Assembly: GCA_020081605.1 (NCBI GenBank)
Contig: JAHREC010000062.1
Span: 3,038,001-3,102,000, forward strand
Source of the DNA: Albifimbria verrucaria
Taxonomy: Eukaryota > Ascomycota > Sordariomycetes > Hypocreales > Stachybotryaceae
DNA length: 64,000 nucleotides
Direction: 5' to 3'
In this document: piece by piece, positions 12,179 to 22,877 of the stretch
How positions within the stretch are numbered: position 1 is the first letter of the stretch
How the letters are laid out: every line of letters begins with the position of its first letter
Notes under the pieces: model-generated
What the model was told of the DNA's origin: nothing
The model's database searches: none
What the model saw: the letters and a program-made list of their open reading frames with translations, nothing else
Translations under genes and position numbers: made by a program

Positions 12179-12785
12179 ATGAAGATCAGTGCAGTCACAT
12201 ACTTTGTATCCTTAGCCTTCTTTGCCAGCACTTCGCTAGCACTGAATGAATCACAGAGGCTTACCCGCATCTTCCAAAACATCAAGGCCGCGCAGACCAA
12301 AACATTGCAGAACAACCCAGCGGATAGAACAGTAAGACCGTCGTCTGCAATTACCACCATCTTGCTGATGCTTGAAACTTAGCTATTTCTCGAAGCATGG
12401 TCATCCAGCAGGACGAATTACCTAGACTTGAACCACTTCCTCGAGCATGAGGCTCACGACAACAGTATTCAGTATGATACTGCTCTTTGCCCTCTTGTCA
12501 AAGATGTAAGCAGCTCAATCATCACTAGCTGAACCTAAATTCACGAGTACTTACATTGATTAGATGTTGACGACACAAGACAACTTTGTTGCCGCAAGTG
12601 TAAGAGCGGCAGCACCCAGCGACACGGTTTCGAAGCAGCGTGTTTACTCTGTTTGCACCTACTTTGCCAGATCTTACCTCGACGTAGCTGCTAGAGTTCA
12701 AGCTGAACTGGAATGTGCGGGTGCTGACTTTGAGCTGGGCTCAAGGGAGACAGCGATAGCACAATCGTGCGGAGGTCCTCAGTAG
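12179..12785 (+). CDS. Small secreted protein of unknown function, three exons
   Basis: I assembled three exons: 12179-12331, 12383-12505 and 12564-12785. Intron 1 (51 nt) has donor GTAAGA, a TGCTGATG branch-like site and acceptor TTAG. Intron 2 (58 nt) has donor GTAAGC, a GCTGAAC site and acceptor TTAG. All joints keep frame, giving about 165 aa. Residues 1-20 (MKISAVTYFVSLAFFASTSL, then ALNES) form a clear signal peptide. The mature part is mostly helical-looking and polar, with four cysteines (CPLV, VCTY, ECAG, SCGG), enough for two disulfides. No domain is recognised. Small size, secretion signal and location in a gene-poor AT-rich island make it a candidate effector-like or other extracellular protein; that role is inference. 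Confidence 0.68.
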
Positions 12786-13208
12786 ATGCGCTAGAAGTCC
12801 CATAGCCTTTTCTTCGAATCAATATGAAAGAGAACCTGGGCTGCATCTTGCCTTGTTGCTCTGGGACAATCTTCACTAGCTGTAGCTTTGCATATTAGTC
12901 GAGATTAGAGGGCTTAGGTTATTGCAGATCAAGACATTCGTATGGTTTGGCTGGTTGATGCCCAGTAAGCCAGGTATGTGTTATTATGCATATGATCCAG
13001 GTAATAGACTATTTACATCCTTCAATCCATCCCATAGACTTTGCTGTAAGCTTGCCACAGAGAATAGAGAGCTTTATGTACACTATAGTAATGCCGCAGT
13101 CCAAACCCCAAAGCCATGCCTCTAACAAATATGACATAGAAATGCTCAACATATCCTCGCATATGAGGCTCCTTCACACCCCAATCTTAATTTTCGTTAC
13201 CAGCATAT
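12786..13208. other. Intergenic between secreted protein and STAND gene
   Basis: About 420 bp between two convergent genes. It should hold their 3' UTRs. Nothing else is recognised. Confidence 0.5.
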
Positions 13209-16206
13209 CTAAACCCCCAAACGGCGAAGCCAGCAATCTGCCAACCCAGGTCCTATAGCCAACTCGTCCCCAGCAACCAGATTCTCCAAGTCTGCCATTG
13301 CTGCCTGGCCAATGAGACTAGTGAGCAGGTCAGGAACCCGCCTGTCTTGGACTAAAGCATCTGTCCTGGCACCAGAGCGTATGAAAACGCGGATGGCGTC
13401 AAGCGCCTCTGCGCGCTGAGTGGCCGACCAGTCCACCCAGGATTCAGCACACTGCTGCAGAAAGCATGTCCACGCCGTTTCATTGGCGTTCAAGGATATA
13501 TTGGGATCGATGCCGAGATCTACTAGTCCAGCAACCAGCTTAGGGTCTAGCGATGGCGTTCCGTTGAAGATGACGTGTGTCAACGTCGGCAGAAGAGCAC
13601 ACCGCATGTACATAACCGCCTGTGTACGTGACCAGTCACGCCGTGTCTGAAGCCGGTGGAGTGAGTAGCGCCGTAGTCGCAGCTGAACTGTCAAGTGCAC
13701 AAAGTCGATGTCGTCCTTATCAGACACCAGTTGAAGCCAAGACATGTGATGTTTACCGGCGCCAGCCCATCCACTATCGGTCAGCAGTCGCTCCATGGTC
13801 TTGTCAAAAGCATCCACGAGCTCAAAGTGGTAAGGGGCTGTTGTTGCGCCTCCTCAGCCTCAGCCGTGTCACACAGATAGCGAAAGAGCCGGTTGATAAG
13901 GGACCCTAAAGAGTCGTCTGGCATCGACATGCGGCTAAGTTGGACTTGCTCAATAAGCATGAATGTTAGACGGGCTAGGCATGCCAATTCACTGAATTCG
14001 GGTGAAACCAAGGCGCGTAGCTCCTTTTCATAATGCTCTTCCAGGAAATCCTTGACTGTTCTGTGCAGGAATATGACCTCATACTGCTCGCACAGGTTGA
14101 GACGGGATTTGTTGCGGCTCAGCCTCATCAAGTCTGTACATCGGTTCTGAAGACGCGGCTGCCACGCTACGTACATCTGCTCTAGCTCTTCTTCTGTCAA
14201 AAGATACGAATGTCCAAAAGTAGCATACTGGGGTGTGTTTTCTTCACACAACAACGGCAACCCCAGCATTGATATGTTGGAATAGGTCGCCGCCAAGGCC
14301 AAAAGAAAGATTTCAGCGCCTTGCCGTCTGTGAAAGGGATCAGCCCGTTCCATCATCTTCCGGAAGTAGGGGATCAGTTCCTGTGGAGACGACTCGAGGC
14401 GATTTTGCCATTGCTGAAACGGCTCCCATCTCTTATATCTCGGAGGATGTCTCGCACAACCAGATATACCCATAGCCAAACACCGTTGGCCTTGTTTGAG
14501 ATGTTTTCGATCAAGTCGACACATTTGCTCTCTTGAGCGGCCGTAGTCCTAAACTTCTCGCTGCTTTCGAGATTCTCCTTCACATATTTCACCATATCGT
14601 CTCTTGTGAAATCCTGCATCTTCAGAGTGAACATGGACGAATTCCATTCGGCGTAGAAGGCTGGCCATGGACGGCTCGATGCGCAGATCTTGACGTTGGG
14701 CGCAGATGAGATGGTTTTGACGAGCTGAACGAGCGTCTCCTCTGGGCCCTGATACTCATCCAAACCATCGATAAAGAAGCAAAACATGACCTTGGCTTCA
14801 GACATTGTTGATAGCCGTTCAAATGCCGTGGTGAGCTCTCGCATGCTCCAAGGGGTTCCCATGTGACGACCAGGGCAGAGCACGTCGCATAGAGTCAGGT
14901 CGGCCTCGATAATCTGATAAAGTAGGGTTTGTAGAAGCCCCTGATGAGACTTTTGCATATCAGTCCCTGCGTTCCAGAAGTAATGACTTGCGATGATCAA
15001 TCTACAGCCTCCAGCCCAATCTTGCAGCGAACGATGCGTATTCTCATCTGCCGCGACGAATTTCATCAATGTGGACTTCCCACTGCCCGCCTAAAAGAAT
15101 TCAGTTCTACGTCTCGAGCACTTTCACAGATTGCTTACTAGTCCGCTTATCCAGTAGATGCCAGAACCTGACTTGAGCCATTCGGCAAAGTTGGTTCTAT
15201 CTGAATCGTAAACCCAAATACACGTCTCCTCGTGAGCCTGATCAATATAATCGCGGCGATGATGGATCGTGTCAAAGGCAAGAGAATGGAGTATTTCAAT
15301 CGCCTTGGTTATCTTGTGCCACTCATTCATGAAATCCTGAACGGACGATATCGCATCCTTGAGAATGCTATCGTGTTGTGAATTATAAGCATTAGTGTTG
15401 TGGTTATCAGTGTCATCTTGCTGCTTGACAAGTTCCTGGACTTGACCCTTCGTTTCAGCAAAGTGGCGGTTTATCTGAGCCTCGATTGAGTTGAAAGAAA
15501 GATCGAGCGTAGTTTTCAGCTCGTCTAGACGAGCAGTATCCAACCGTCTGCCATTTCCTGGAAGCTATCCAGCCTGTGGCCCAGACTTTCGATACTAGCG
15601 AGCACAAGATGGGTTTTATCTTGCACGTCTTCCAGTTCTTGACCGTGATGCCTGGAGTTCACACACATTATAAGTTCCCACGTCTCACATTTTTTGGGCC
15701 TTGACAGTTCCTTACCTGATCATGGTTCCTGTCCACCAGCTTGCCAGCCTACCTTCTAGTTCAAGAAGCCTCGTCTTCAACTCTCGCAACTCTTTCCTGT
15801 TCCACAATGCTCTGCCTGAAACCTTGAACACCTCTAGTTTCCGCTGCCATCCGCTGTGTTTTAACTCAAGACGTTCCAATTGTCCAAGGATTTCCTCAGT
15901 GATCTTATCACATTCATTTGCGATTTTCTTGAGTGGTTCTAGCTCGTCTTGTAGAAAGGACCCAACCTTGAAGTGGCGCATCCGCTTAATCTCACGGCGA
16001 AGCTGATCACTGAGATTACCTTCCGAGAGGAACTGTGAGATCTCACGGCTGCTCCTGCGCACGTCGTGGACGAGAAGCTTGAGTTGCTCTGCTTCCTGCA
16101 AATACCCACCGCCACTGAGCTCACGAGCAGAAGTGAGAAGTTCATTTCCGAATGAAATGCATTGCATAACATTGCAGACAAGGCCAATTATAGTTAAAGG
16201 TTCCAT
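13209..16206 (-). CDS. STAND/NACHT-type NTPase, fungal NLR-like protein; three 1-nt frameshifts
   Basis: Fungal signal-transducing P-loop NTPase of the kind linked to non-self recognition. Three exons: 16206-15716, 15651-15139 and 15090-13209. The start MEPLTIIGLVCNVMQCISFG resembles the fungal N-terminal domain of STAND proteins. A helical, coiled-coil-like region follows (about 60-330). The Walker A motif GSGKST (about residue 340) lies just after the second splice joint and Walker B is FFIDGLDEY (about 440), followed by the SSRPW sensor-like motif. The C-terminus (about 850-950) has degenerate ankyrin-like stretches (LVDLGIDPN, FIRSGARTDA). Frame breaks at about 15541, 14425-14427 and 13834-13837 each need one extra base. 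Implied length is about 962 aa. The effector output of the N-terminal domain cannot be read from sequence. Confidence 0.82.
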
Positions 16207-16946
16207 GTCAAGCAACGAACACCAGCAGGGCCTCTGGAGAACTTGCCTCTCTATTACCGCTCCACGCTGGCTGCTGATGAGGCAACAGCCTGTTGCTTAC
16301 TTGTCCTTTATTTTGTGTTTCAAATTTTGTGAAAACATCAAGCGATCTTGTGGCTTTAAAAGCATATGTTGGGGCTTGCAGCAAGGGATTCTGAAATCTG
16401 AGTAAGTGGGAGGTAACTCAGCCGCAATTAAGGCGTCCGTGTGATGATCAGTGGTTCTATCTATACTCCACAGCATAGGGTAGGTAAACGGACCTAGGAG
16501 GGTTGCACAAACACCCAGGGGTCATCATCCCACACTCCTTCGTTCGTTAGTGGTTCGGCCGTTGAGCTTTGTACTAAGAATGACGTCTAGATCTGACATA
16601 TCGATAACCTGTTTGTATCCCCAGCAACTTCAACGGAAAAGGCATGTTTGCCAGATCACTCTGTACACCTAGAGTTCGAAGAATAGATTTGGATTTGTTG
16701 TGACTTGATGCTGCAGTGTAGGGCATGTAAGTAAAGCCCTACTCCCGTTAGAGAACGTGTCAAATCATTACTATATGAGGTTTCGAAAAAGTCCTTCGTA
16801 ATCCAAGCTATCCTTGTTTTATTGCCTACTATAATAACTGCCCACGTTCTTAACATGATCTCGTTTAATAAACAACTCTTCTCAACCATCAACTCCAGCA
16901 ACACCCATAATAGTAAAGCCAAACCGACCCACACCTTTGCCAAACC
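16207..16946. other. Intergenic upstream of STAND gene
   Basis: About 740 bp, AT-rich, holding the STAND gene promoter and the 3' end of the Rab GAP gene. No gene is seen. Confidence 0.5.
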
Positions 16947-19555
16947 CTATGATATATTCATACATGACTTCCTCTCCTGTACCACACGTCTACTTCCCCG
17001 GCATCCCCTCTCCTTCTGCGCCACCGTCTTCCGCGGTAGCACCTCCACCTCCCGACTAAGCAGCTTACGCAGCTCTGGTGTGATGATTCTCTCCTTCGCT
17101 GGCTCCTCGGTTGCTTTGCCCTTGCCTGCTGTGCTCGATGATGCTTGCTCGCCGTCTTGCAGTCGTGGCGCCGGGAAGTTCTGCTTCTTATCGACGGCTT
17201 CAACAATACGTTGGAAGCGCCGGAAGAGGGCTTCGGCGCGGATGAGAGTAGACTCGAGGTCCATTGTGTTGGAGAGTTCGTTGACTATAGGTTGGAGTTA
17301 GCATACCACACAAGCAAAACAATGTTGCTTTAACTTACCATACTTCAACACTTCATCAAAGTGTTTCAAATGCGTCATAATAACATCCCTATGCTTCTCC
17401 AAGATTGCCAGCGCCACAAACAAGTGGAAGTTTGCGCTCAGGTAATCCGTCCACAAACCCTCCCACAGCCGCAGCACATCCAACCACTCGAATTCGCGCT
17501 TGTACCACACTAGGATCATGCGGAAGAAGAAGAAGAAATTGGTGCTGTCAGCGCTCTGTAGATGGTTCCACAGCTTGGGATCCATGAACACGACGAGTTG
17601 ATCAAGCGCGAGCAGCTGACTGCGCATGCCCGACTGGTCGCGCAGGAAGTTACGTTCCATGCGGTCCATGAACTTCTGGAAACCCCAGAAAGCGATGGCG
17701 TCGTCTTGAATTACGGCGTAGATGGGCGCGAGCAGATCGGACATGCCCTGAACGTAGCCGAGGTCCTTGTTGTACTCATTGTAAGTGAGCAGCATCTCCT
17801 TCATCTGCTCGAGATGCACGTTGGTACCGACATCAGCAAAAGGCGAGTTTGGATCAGGATGAGGCGTGTCATCGCCGGAGAAGATGGGAACGTTGCGGTC
17901 CGTACGATGAACATCCTTTTCTAAACCACTTGTTAGTCCACAATCAACGAAAGGATTGTGTAAACTTACCAATTCGACTCCTCTGCTCACGCCACCACTC
18001 CCCAGTTTCTCCCTCACCACCCAACTGGTCTAGCCTCTCCCACCATGAAAGCTTCAGCTTGTAGTACTCATCTCTCAGCGACGCAACCTGCGCCTTACGC
18101 TCATCTGCCGTGCTGTACCACTCATACACACCAAGGAGGAAAAGCCAAGCTTCCTTACGCACGCCATCTTCCGGATCCAGGCCGCCATGGAAAACCCGTT
18201 CCTTGACCTCATCGACCGTCATCGACAGACGGCCCGTACGCGAGTCAAAGAAAGTATTCCACTCCTTTAGGGTGACCGGTTTCCGAATATCTCCAGATAG
18301 CTTTGCCATGCTGCTCTCCAGGACTTCGAATTCACCGACGTCGGTGTCTTCGAGCTCCAGCACATCGTTGGCAGTCCAGATACGCTGTCTCTTGTCCCTC
18401 TCGCTCTGTTCTGCGATGCCCATGGCCCATCGAGCCAGATATATCCTAGCACTGTCGAATTCATCTTGCAGGGTCTGCACTTCTGGGTTTCTCAACAACC
18501 TCCGCACCTGAGGAGGCAGATTAGGGTTCTCCATCAGATCTTGAGCAGCCCTTCGTGTAAACGTAGTAACCTTGCTGAACTTTTCCATAATGTTCCACCC
18601 TGTTTCTTTTATCAACTTCACGAAAGGATCCATCTGTGCGTCTTGGCTATCGGAGCTCGCCGCTCCAGGCTTGCGCACACCACTGGCGCTATCCTTGCGT
18701 CCAATCTGAGATGGGCTGGACGTCAACTTGTTCCCAAAAGCATCCAAGTCCTCCTTGGTTGGCTCGACCAGGTACACGTTTGGCTCGGCACCTGCCCTCT
18801 CAATCTTGACGTAGCGCTTCAGCCACCTCAGAACTTCGTCACCTCCCCAGAACATCTGGCCATTCTCCCCAAACGGGTCGAAGGTGTCCCGCGCAATCTT
18901 CTTCTTCTGGAGCATCGTGCTCTGGCACTCGTTGTCGTGAAAGAACAGCGCGGGAAGCTGTCGCCGGCGCGCGAGTTGATGATGACGGAACCGTACCACC
19001 AGCCCAGGCTCGGTGGACGCACCAACAGGGAGTAGATGGCGCTCACAGGGATAGCGAAGGAGTAACCGCCAACGGAGCCGGAATGAGTGGTCACAGTGGG
19101 TGGAGGCGGTACGAGGTAGGACTGCTTGGGTGGTGACTCGGCATCGCAGAGGTCGACCTTGACGTAGATGCTGGCGCTGTCGCCGAGGGCAGACTCCGGG
19201 ATCCAGGCGAGCAGCAGATCAGACGAAGCTATCTTGTCTGACTCTGACGAAGAAGACGTCGGCCTCTCGGATCTCGAGGATTTCTGCTGCAGGAGGGCGA
19301 TATAGCCCGGAATATTGTCCTTTGCAGAGGGCGTAGGGTGAACATAGACCTGTCGCATGTTATTAATTGAGGTTCTACATAACCAGCCGCCTGGAATGCA
19401 GCACACATACCTTGCTCTTCGAAAACAACAACTTGACCCCCGCCCCGTCTCAGTGTGCGTAATGGTATCATACTCTCCTCCTCGTTATCGCTCAAGGCAT
19501 AGAAGCTGGTCGAGGGCGACGCAGGCCTGTCGTTGGACGACGATTGTGAGGTCAT
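16947..19555 (-). CDS. gyp7: Gyp7-like TBC-domain Rab GTPase-activating protein; three 1-nt frameshifts
   Basis: Activates GTP hydrolysis on Rab GTPases; the yeast relative Gyp7 acts on Ypt7 in vacuole traffic. Four exons: 19555-19411, 19349-17970, 17920-17339 and 17284-16947. The N-terminal region contains VYVHPTPSAKDNIPGYIALL, typical of fungal Gyp7. The TBC domain spans about residues 425-690. It shows the entry motif VFHGGLDPEDGVRKEAW, the arginine-finger motif KDVHRTDR (near 510) and the glutamine-finger motif GYVQGMSDLL (near 565). Frame breaks at about 19475-19477, 19437-19441 (G run) and 18952-18954 each fit one lost base. With them repaired the product is about 815 aa. The final 25 residues could be wrong if another break lies near 17000. 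Confidence 0.9.
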
Positions 19556-21453
19556 GATGCCCCGCCTGCGGCTGTCAGAAGGAACGGGGAGTGAGAAGCT
19601 AGCTACAGCAGCGGGCGCTCGAGGCCTGGCAGCAGCGGTAGAGAGAGAACACGTTGGCCGGTTTTTGATGTGAAGCTTTTTTTTCCTTTTGAAAAATTCC
19701 ACAGCTATAAGGGCAGAGAATGAACCTTGATGAGAGCAGGAGAGGCTGCGTGACCAGCTGATGTGGCATGTGAGAGCGCTCAGTGGCAGAGGCAGCGGCA
19801 GCGGCAGAGGCAGAAGGGAGGTGTGGCTGATGACGAAGGCCTCGCTGCCCCGCCACGCGGACAGAGGGGCAAATGATGCGTCCATGTACCTGATCTTGCA
19901 CCCAAACACATCGACCCACGAGGTCACTCTACTTGCAGCAAGGATGCTTCACCCGTCGGCGTCGTCACCCATCGTTCCATATAGAAGCAACTCGCCATTA
20001 TCTCGCTTGCTCGGTCTCGCGTCGCATCTTCGCATCGAGCGTCGTAATCTCTAGCAAACAAGCCTGCATCAACTTATCCCCTATCAAGGAAACAGAAACC
20101 CTGCTCATACTCACATAAGTGTCGACTCTCCTATGAAAGCCTCGGGTTGGTGTTTTATTTACGTGGTCCAGGCGTGTTGCACTTCTGGCTTGTCATCCGA
20201 GCACCACCGCCTGCAAGCAACGATAAATAAGAGCAAGACCTAATAAGAATTTATCCCAACACGATGATCAACCAATCCGATTAGAAACATAAGCATATTC
20301 TTGTAATAACATTATATGTTCGCTTATTTTTCTAGATCTCCAGTCCTCTTCTTTTCCATGCCCTTGTCCTTGTACCAGAGCCGGCTTTCCGTATCGCGTA
20401 TATCCCTCCAATAGTAATCCGTGTTGCGTATAATTCACATCACCCAGACTTAGATCCTAGCTCTCTGCAGATTGGTTCAAAAGGCCTACATTAGTAGCTA
20501 ATACGGTACTCTTTACTCTTTACTCTTCACTACCATCGCAGCAATTGCAACCCAACACCCTGTCCTTTCACAACGACAGCTTAACCTCTAGATATGTTAA
20601 GCCATCATCTTCCAATCTCGCATCCGAATGCAATAAATATTCCTTCAATCCATATGACGCTCTCCCAAACGAGAAGTGCCGTTCTAGGCACCCCGCATTC
20701 AGCTTGTTCTGCGCCTCATTCATACTTCCACAGCCTCCTCCCTCGGACCCTTGGCTCGTATAATCTGCTCCCTTCGGGCATAACCCTCACCTCTCCATCC
20801 TGGAAACCAGCCGTATGGTAAGCGCGAACGGCATCTGAATCGCCGTAATCGCCCCATAATCAGGTAGTGGTGAGGCTCGTTCCCTGACTAGCTGCTCTCA
20901 ACCCCGCAGCCCTAGATGGACCCCGAGTCTCGAACGCCTCGGCTACTTTTTCGACATGCAATGCCCCTAGAACAAGATTCAACTCTCCTCATCATCCGCC
21001 TTGCGACTCCTAGGCCTACTCGTCCCCTGCATTCAACTGCCGGATCGGCATCGATCCCATCCATCTGGTTAGGGCGCGGCTATTCGTTCCCCAATACACC
21101 CCGGGGCCTTGCAACGTTAAAACAACCTCCTCCCACTCATCTCCTACACATCCACGGTACGTCGTTTGGCACAAGAGGTCGTTGGCGACTGTCAATAATC
21201 TAAATGTTCCATTGTCCATTATTCATGTATTAATACAGTTACCCATGCGCCACCATATCCAGTTGAGCCGTCCAAGGTCACTCCTGGTAGAGCGCTACCG
21301 TTTGCTAGGCCACTTCCATATTACCGCCAATGCTAAACTGACACATAGCCTGTGAGCATGGCGCGGACGCTCGTGTATGTCGACTGACATAAATATATAT
21401 TCGAATGATACCGTGCTGCATCGCATGCCGCTCGCGGTGCAATAAAATCAAAA
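19556..21453. other. Intergenic, gyp7 promoter and PAP2-gene 3' region
   Basis: About 1.9 kb. It contains pyrimidine-rich stretches, including a CTTTACT-type short repeat at about 20508-20530. Reading frames here look like chance and no splice chain gives a protein. Confidence 0.45.
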
Positions 21454-22877
21454 TTAGACGTCCTCCGCCAGGGTCATCATCCTATAGTCGGGATCGACGG
21501 CAGTCTCGGGGTCGGTATAGTTGACGGGCTTGTGGATGCGAAGAACCCACAGGAAGTAGTCCTCGAGGACACACAGGTTCAGCAGAATGCCGTTAGCGTT
21601 CCAAGCAATGCCGCAAACCATGGCACCGGCCACGGCGTCCAGGATGAAGTGGTTGGCAGTGGCAACAATGGCGGTGAGAATCAGGGCCGGGTACGACATG
21701 CCGAGAGCGACAATGACGAGACGCTTCCACGAGGTAGCTCGAAGTCCGGAGATCGGGAGGGTGGCGACGGTCAGGCCGACCAGAAGGAGTAGCCAAAGTG
21801 CAAAGAAGGCATGGCGGCTGTGAATGAATTAGTCTTGTTTGGACAACAAACAGGCGAAGGGAAACTTACCGTATTGGTTGCAGAATCGGTTGGTCGTCCA
21901 CACACTGCTCTCACCGGTAGCGCTGTGCACCGTGTCGACAAATCCGTAGCTCTTGGCCTCGGCAGCGTTCTCGCCGCGGTACTCGGGGTCGCTCAGCAAG
22001 CGAGGAGGCATGCAAGGCCAGAGAGTGAAGACGACGAAAGCGAGGAGGTTGCACATGGCCATGGTACGACGTCTGGCCTCGTACAGAGCCGGGCCGGCAG
22101 AAATGTGGTCGGAAACTTCGCGGTGGAGCAATGCGCTTCGCTTGCGGGTGGTGGTCAAGTAGTAGAGGGCGACGAGGAAGAAGATGGTTCCGGGGATGTG
22201 GATGAAGGAGTAGATGCGGTTGATCCAGTGCAGCAGGGTCGGGTGAGCGAGGAACCACTTCTGGAAGGGCACCTCCCAGAAGATGTGAAGGCGCTGCTCG
22301 AGGTGGATGACCTGGAGAGCGTGCTTACGAGCCACATTGACGGTGCCCTCAACGATGGTCAGGGCGGTGATGGCTCGGCCAACCTGGTATACCTATTACA
22401 CGAAGGAGTGGTCAGTTCCGTTCATTTGAAATGAGCGCAAGCCCCTCGCGGCCCCGGAGACCGCGGGAGTGCTGGAAAGCGTGGATGGCTTACCCAGTAG
22501 ATGAGGAACCAGTACCAGGCCTCGGCGAGGAAGGGAAACTTCTGGAGGACTCGGCTCAGGAAGCGGTCCTTGAATACCATGGTGTTCGGGGTGGAGACGA
22601 TTCGCTTGTATCCAAAGAGTTGGACCTTGCGGCGGCGAAGGGTAGGCTGTTCATGAGGGGACAACGAGGGCGAGGCGCCCGGGCTGGAGCTCCATGTCGG
22701 CGAGGAGACATAGCTGTCAGACTGGTACTTGGCATCGTCGTCTCTCTTGAGGGACCTGTCGCTGGCCCAACCAGCCTTTCCGGCCCAGAAGTCGTAGTCC
22801 TGGTTGCGGTTGAAGTAGGCGCCGCCGAACAGCAACGTCACCACCACGAGCGGTTCAAGGACAGCACCGATCGCCAT
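21454..22877 (-). CDS. PAP2-like (inositolphosphotransferase-type) integral membrane protein; one 1-nt frameshift
   Basis: Three exons: 22877-22494, 22392-21870 and 21817-21454, with donors GTAAGC/GTAAGT and acceptors ATAG/ACAG. Implied length is 423 aa. An N-terminal hydrophobic anchor is followed by a polar loop (about 40-100) and then several hydrophobic segments. Signature parts are QVIHLEQRLHIFWE, the PAP2-type MPSLHFGYS, and NHFILDAVAGAM near the C-terminus, where the His and Asp fit the acid-phosphatase/transferase active site shared by PAP2 enzymes and fungal Aur1-type inositolphosphotransferases. Probably acts on a lipid phosphate or inositol phospholipid in the secretory pathway. 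The exact substrate cannot be told. The frame breaks near 21786 in MPSLHFGYSLLVGL, cured by one extra base. Confidence 0.8.

Noticed and set aside
21811..22434. Plus-strand 207-codon frame.
   Set aside because: Antisense of the PAP2-like gene, whose spliced protein has clear family motifs.
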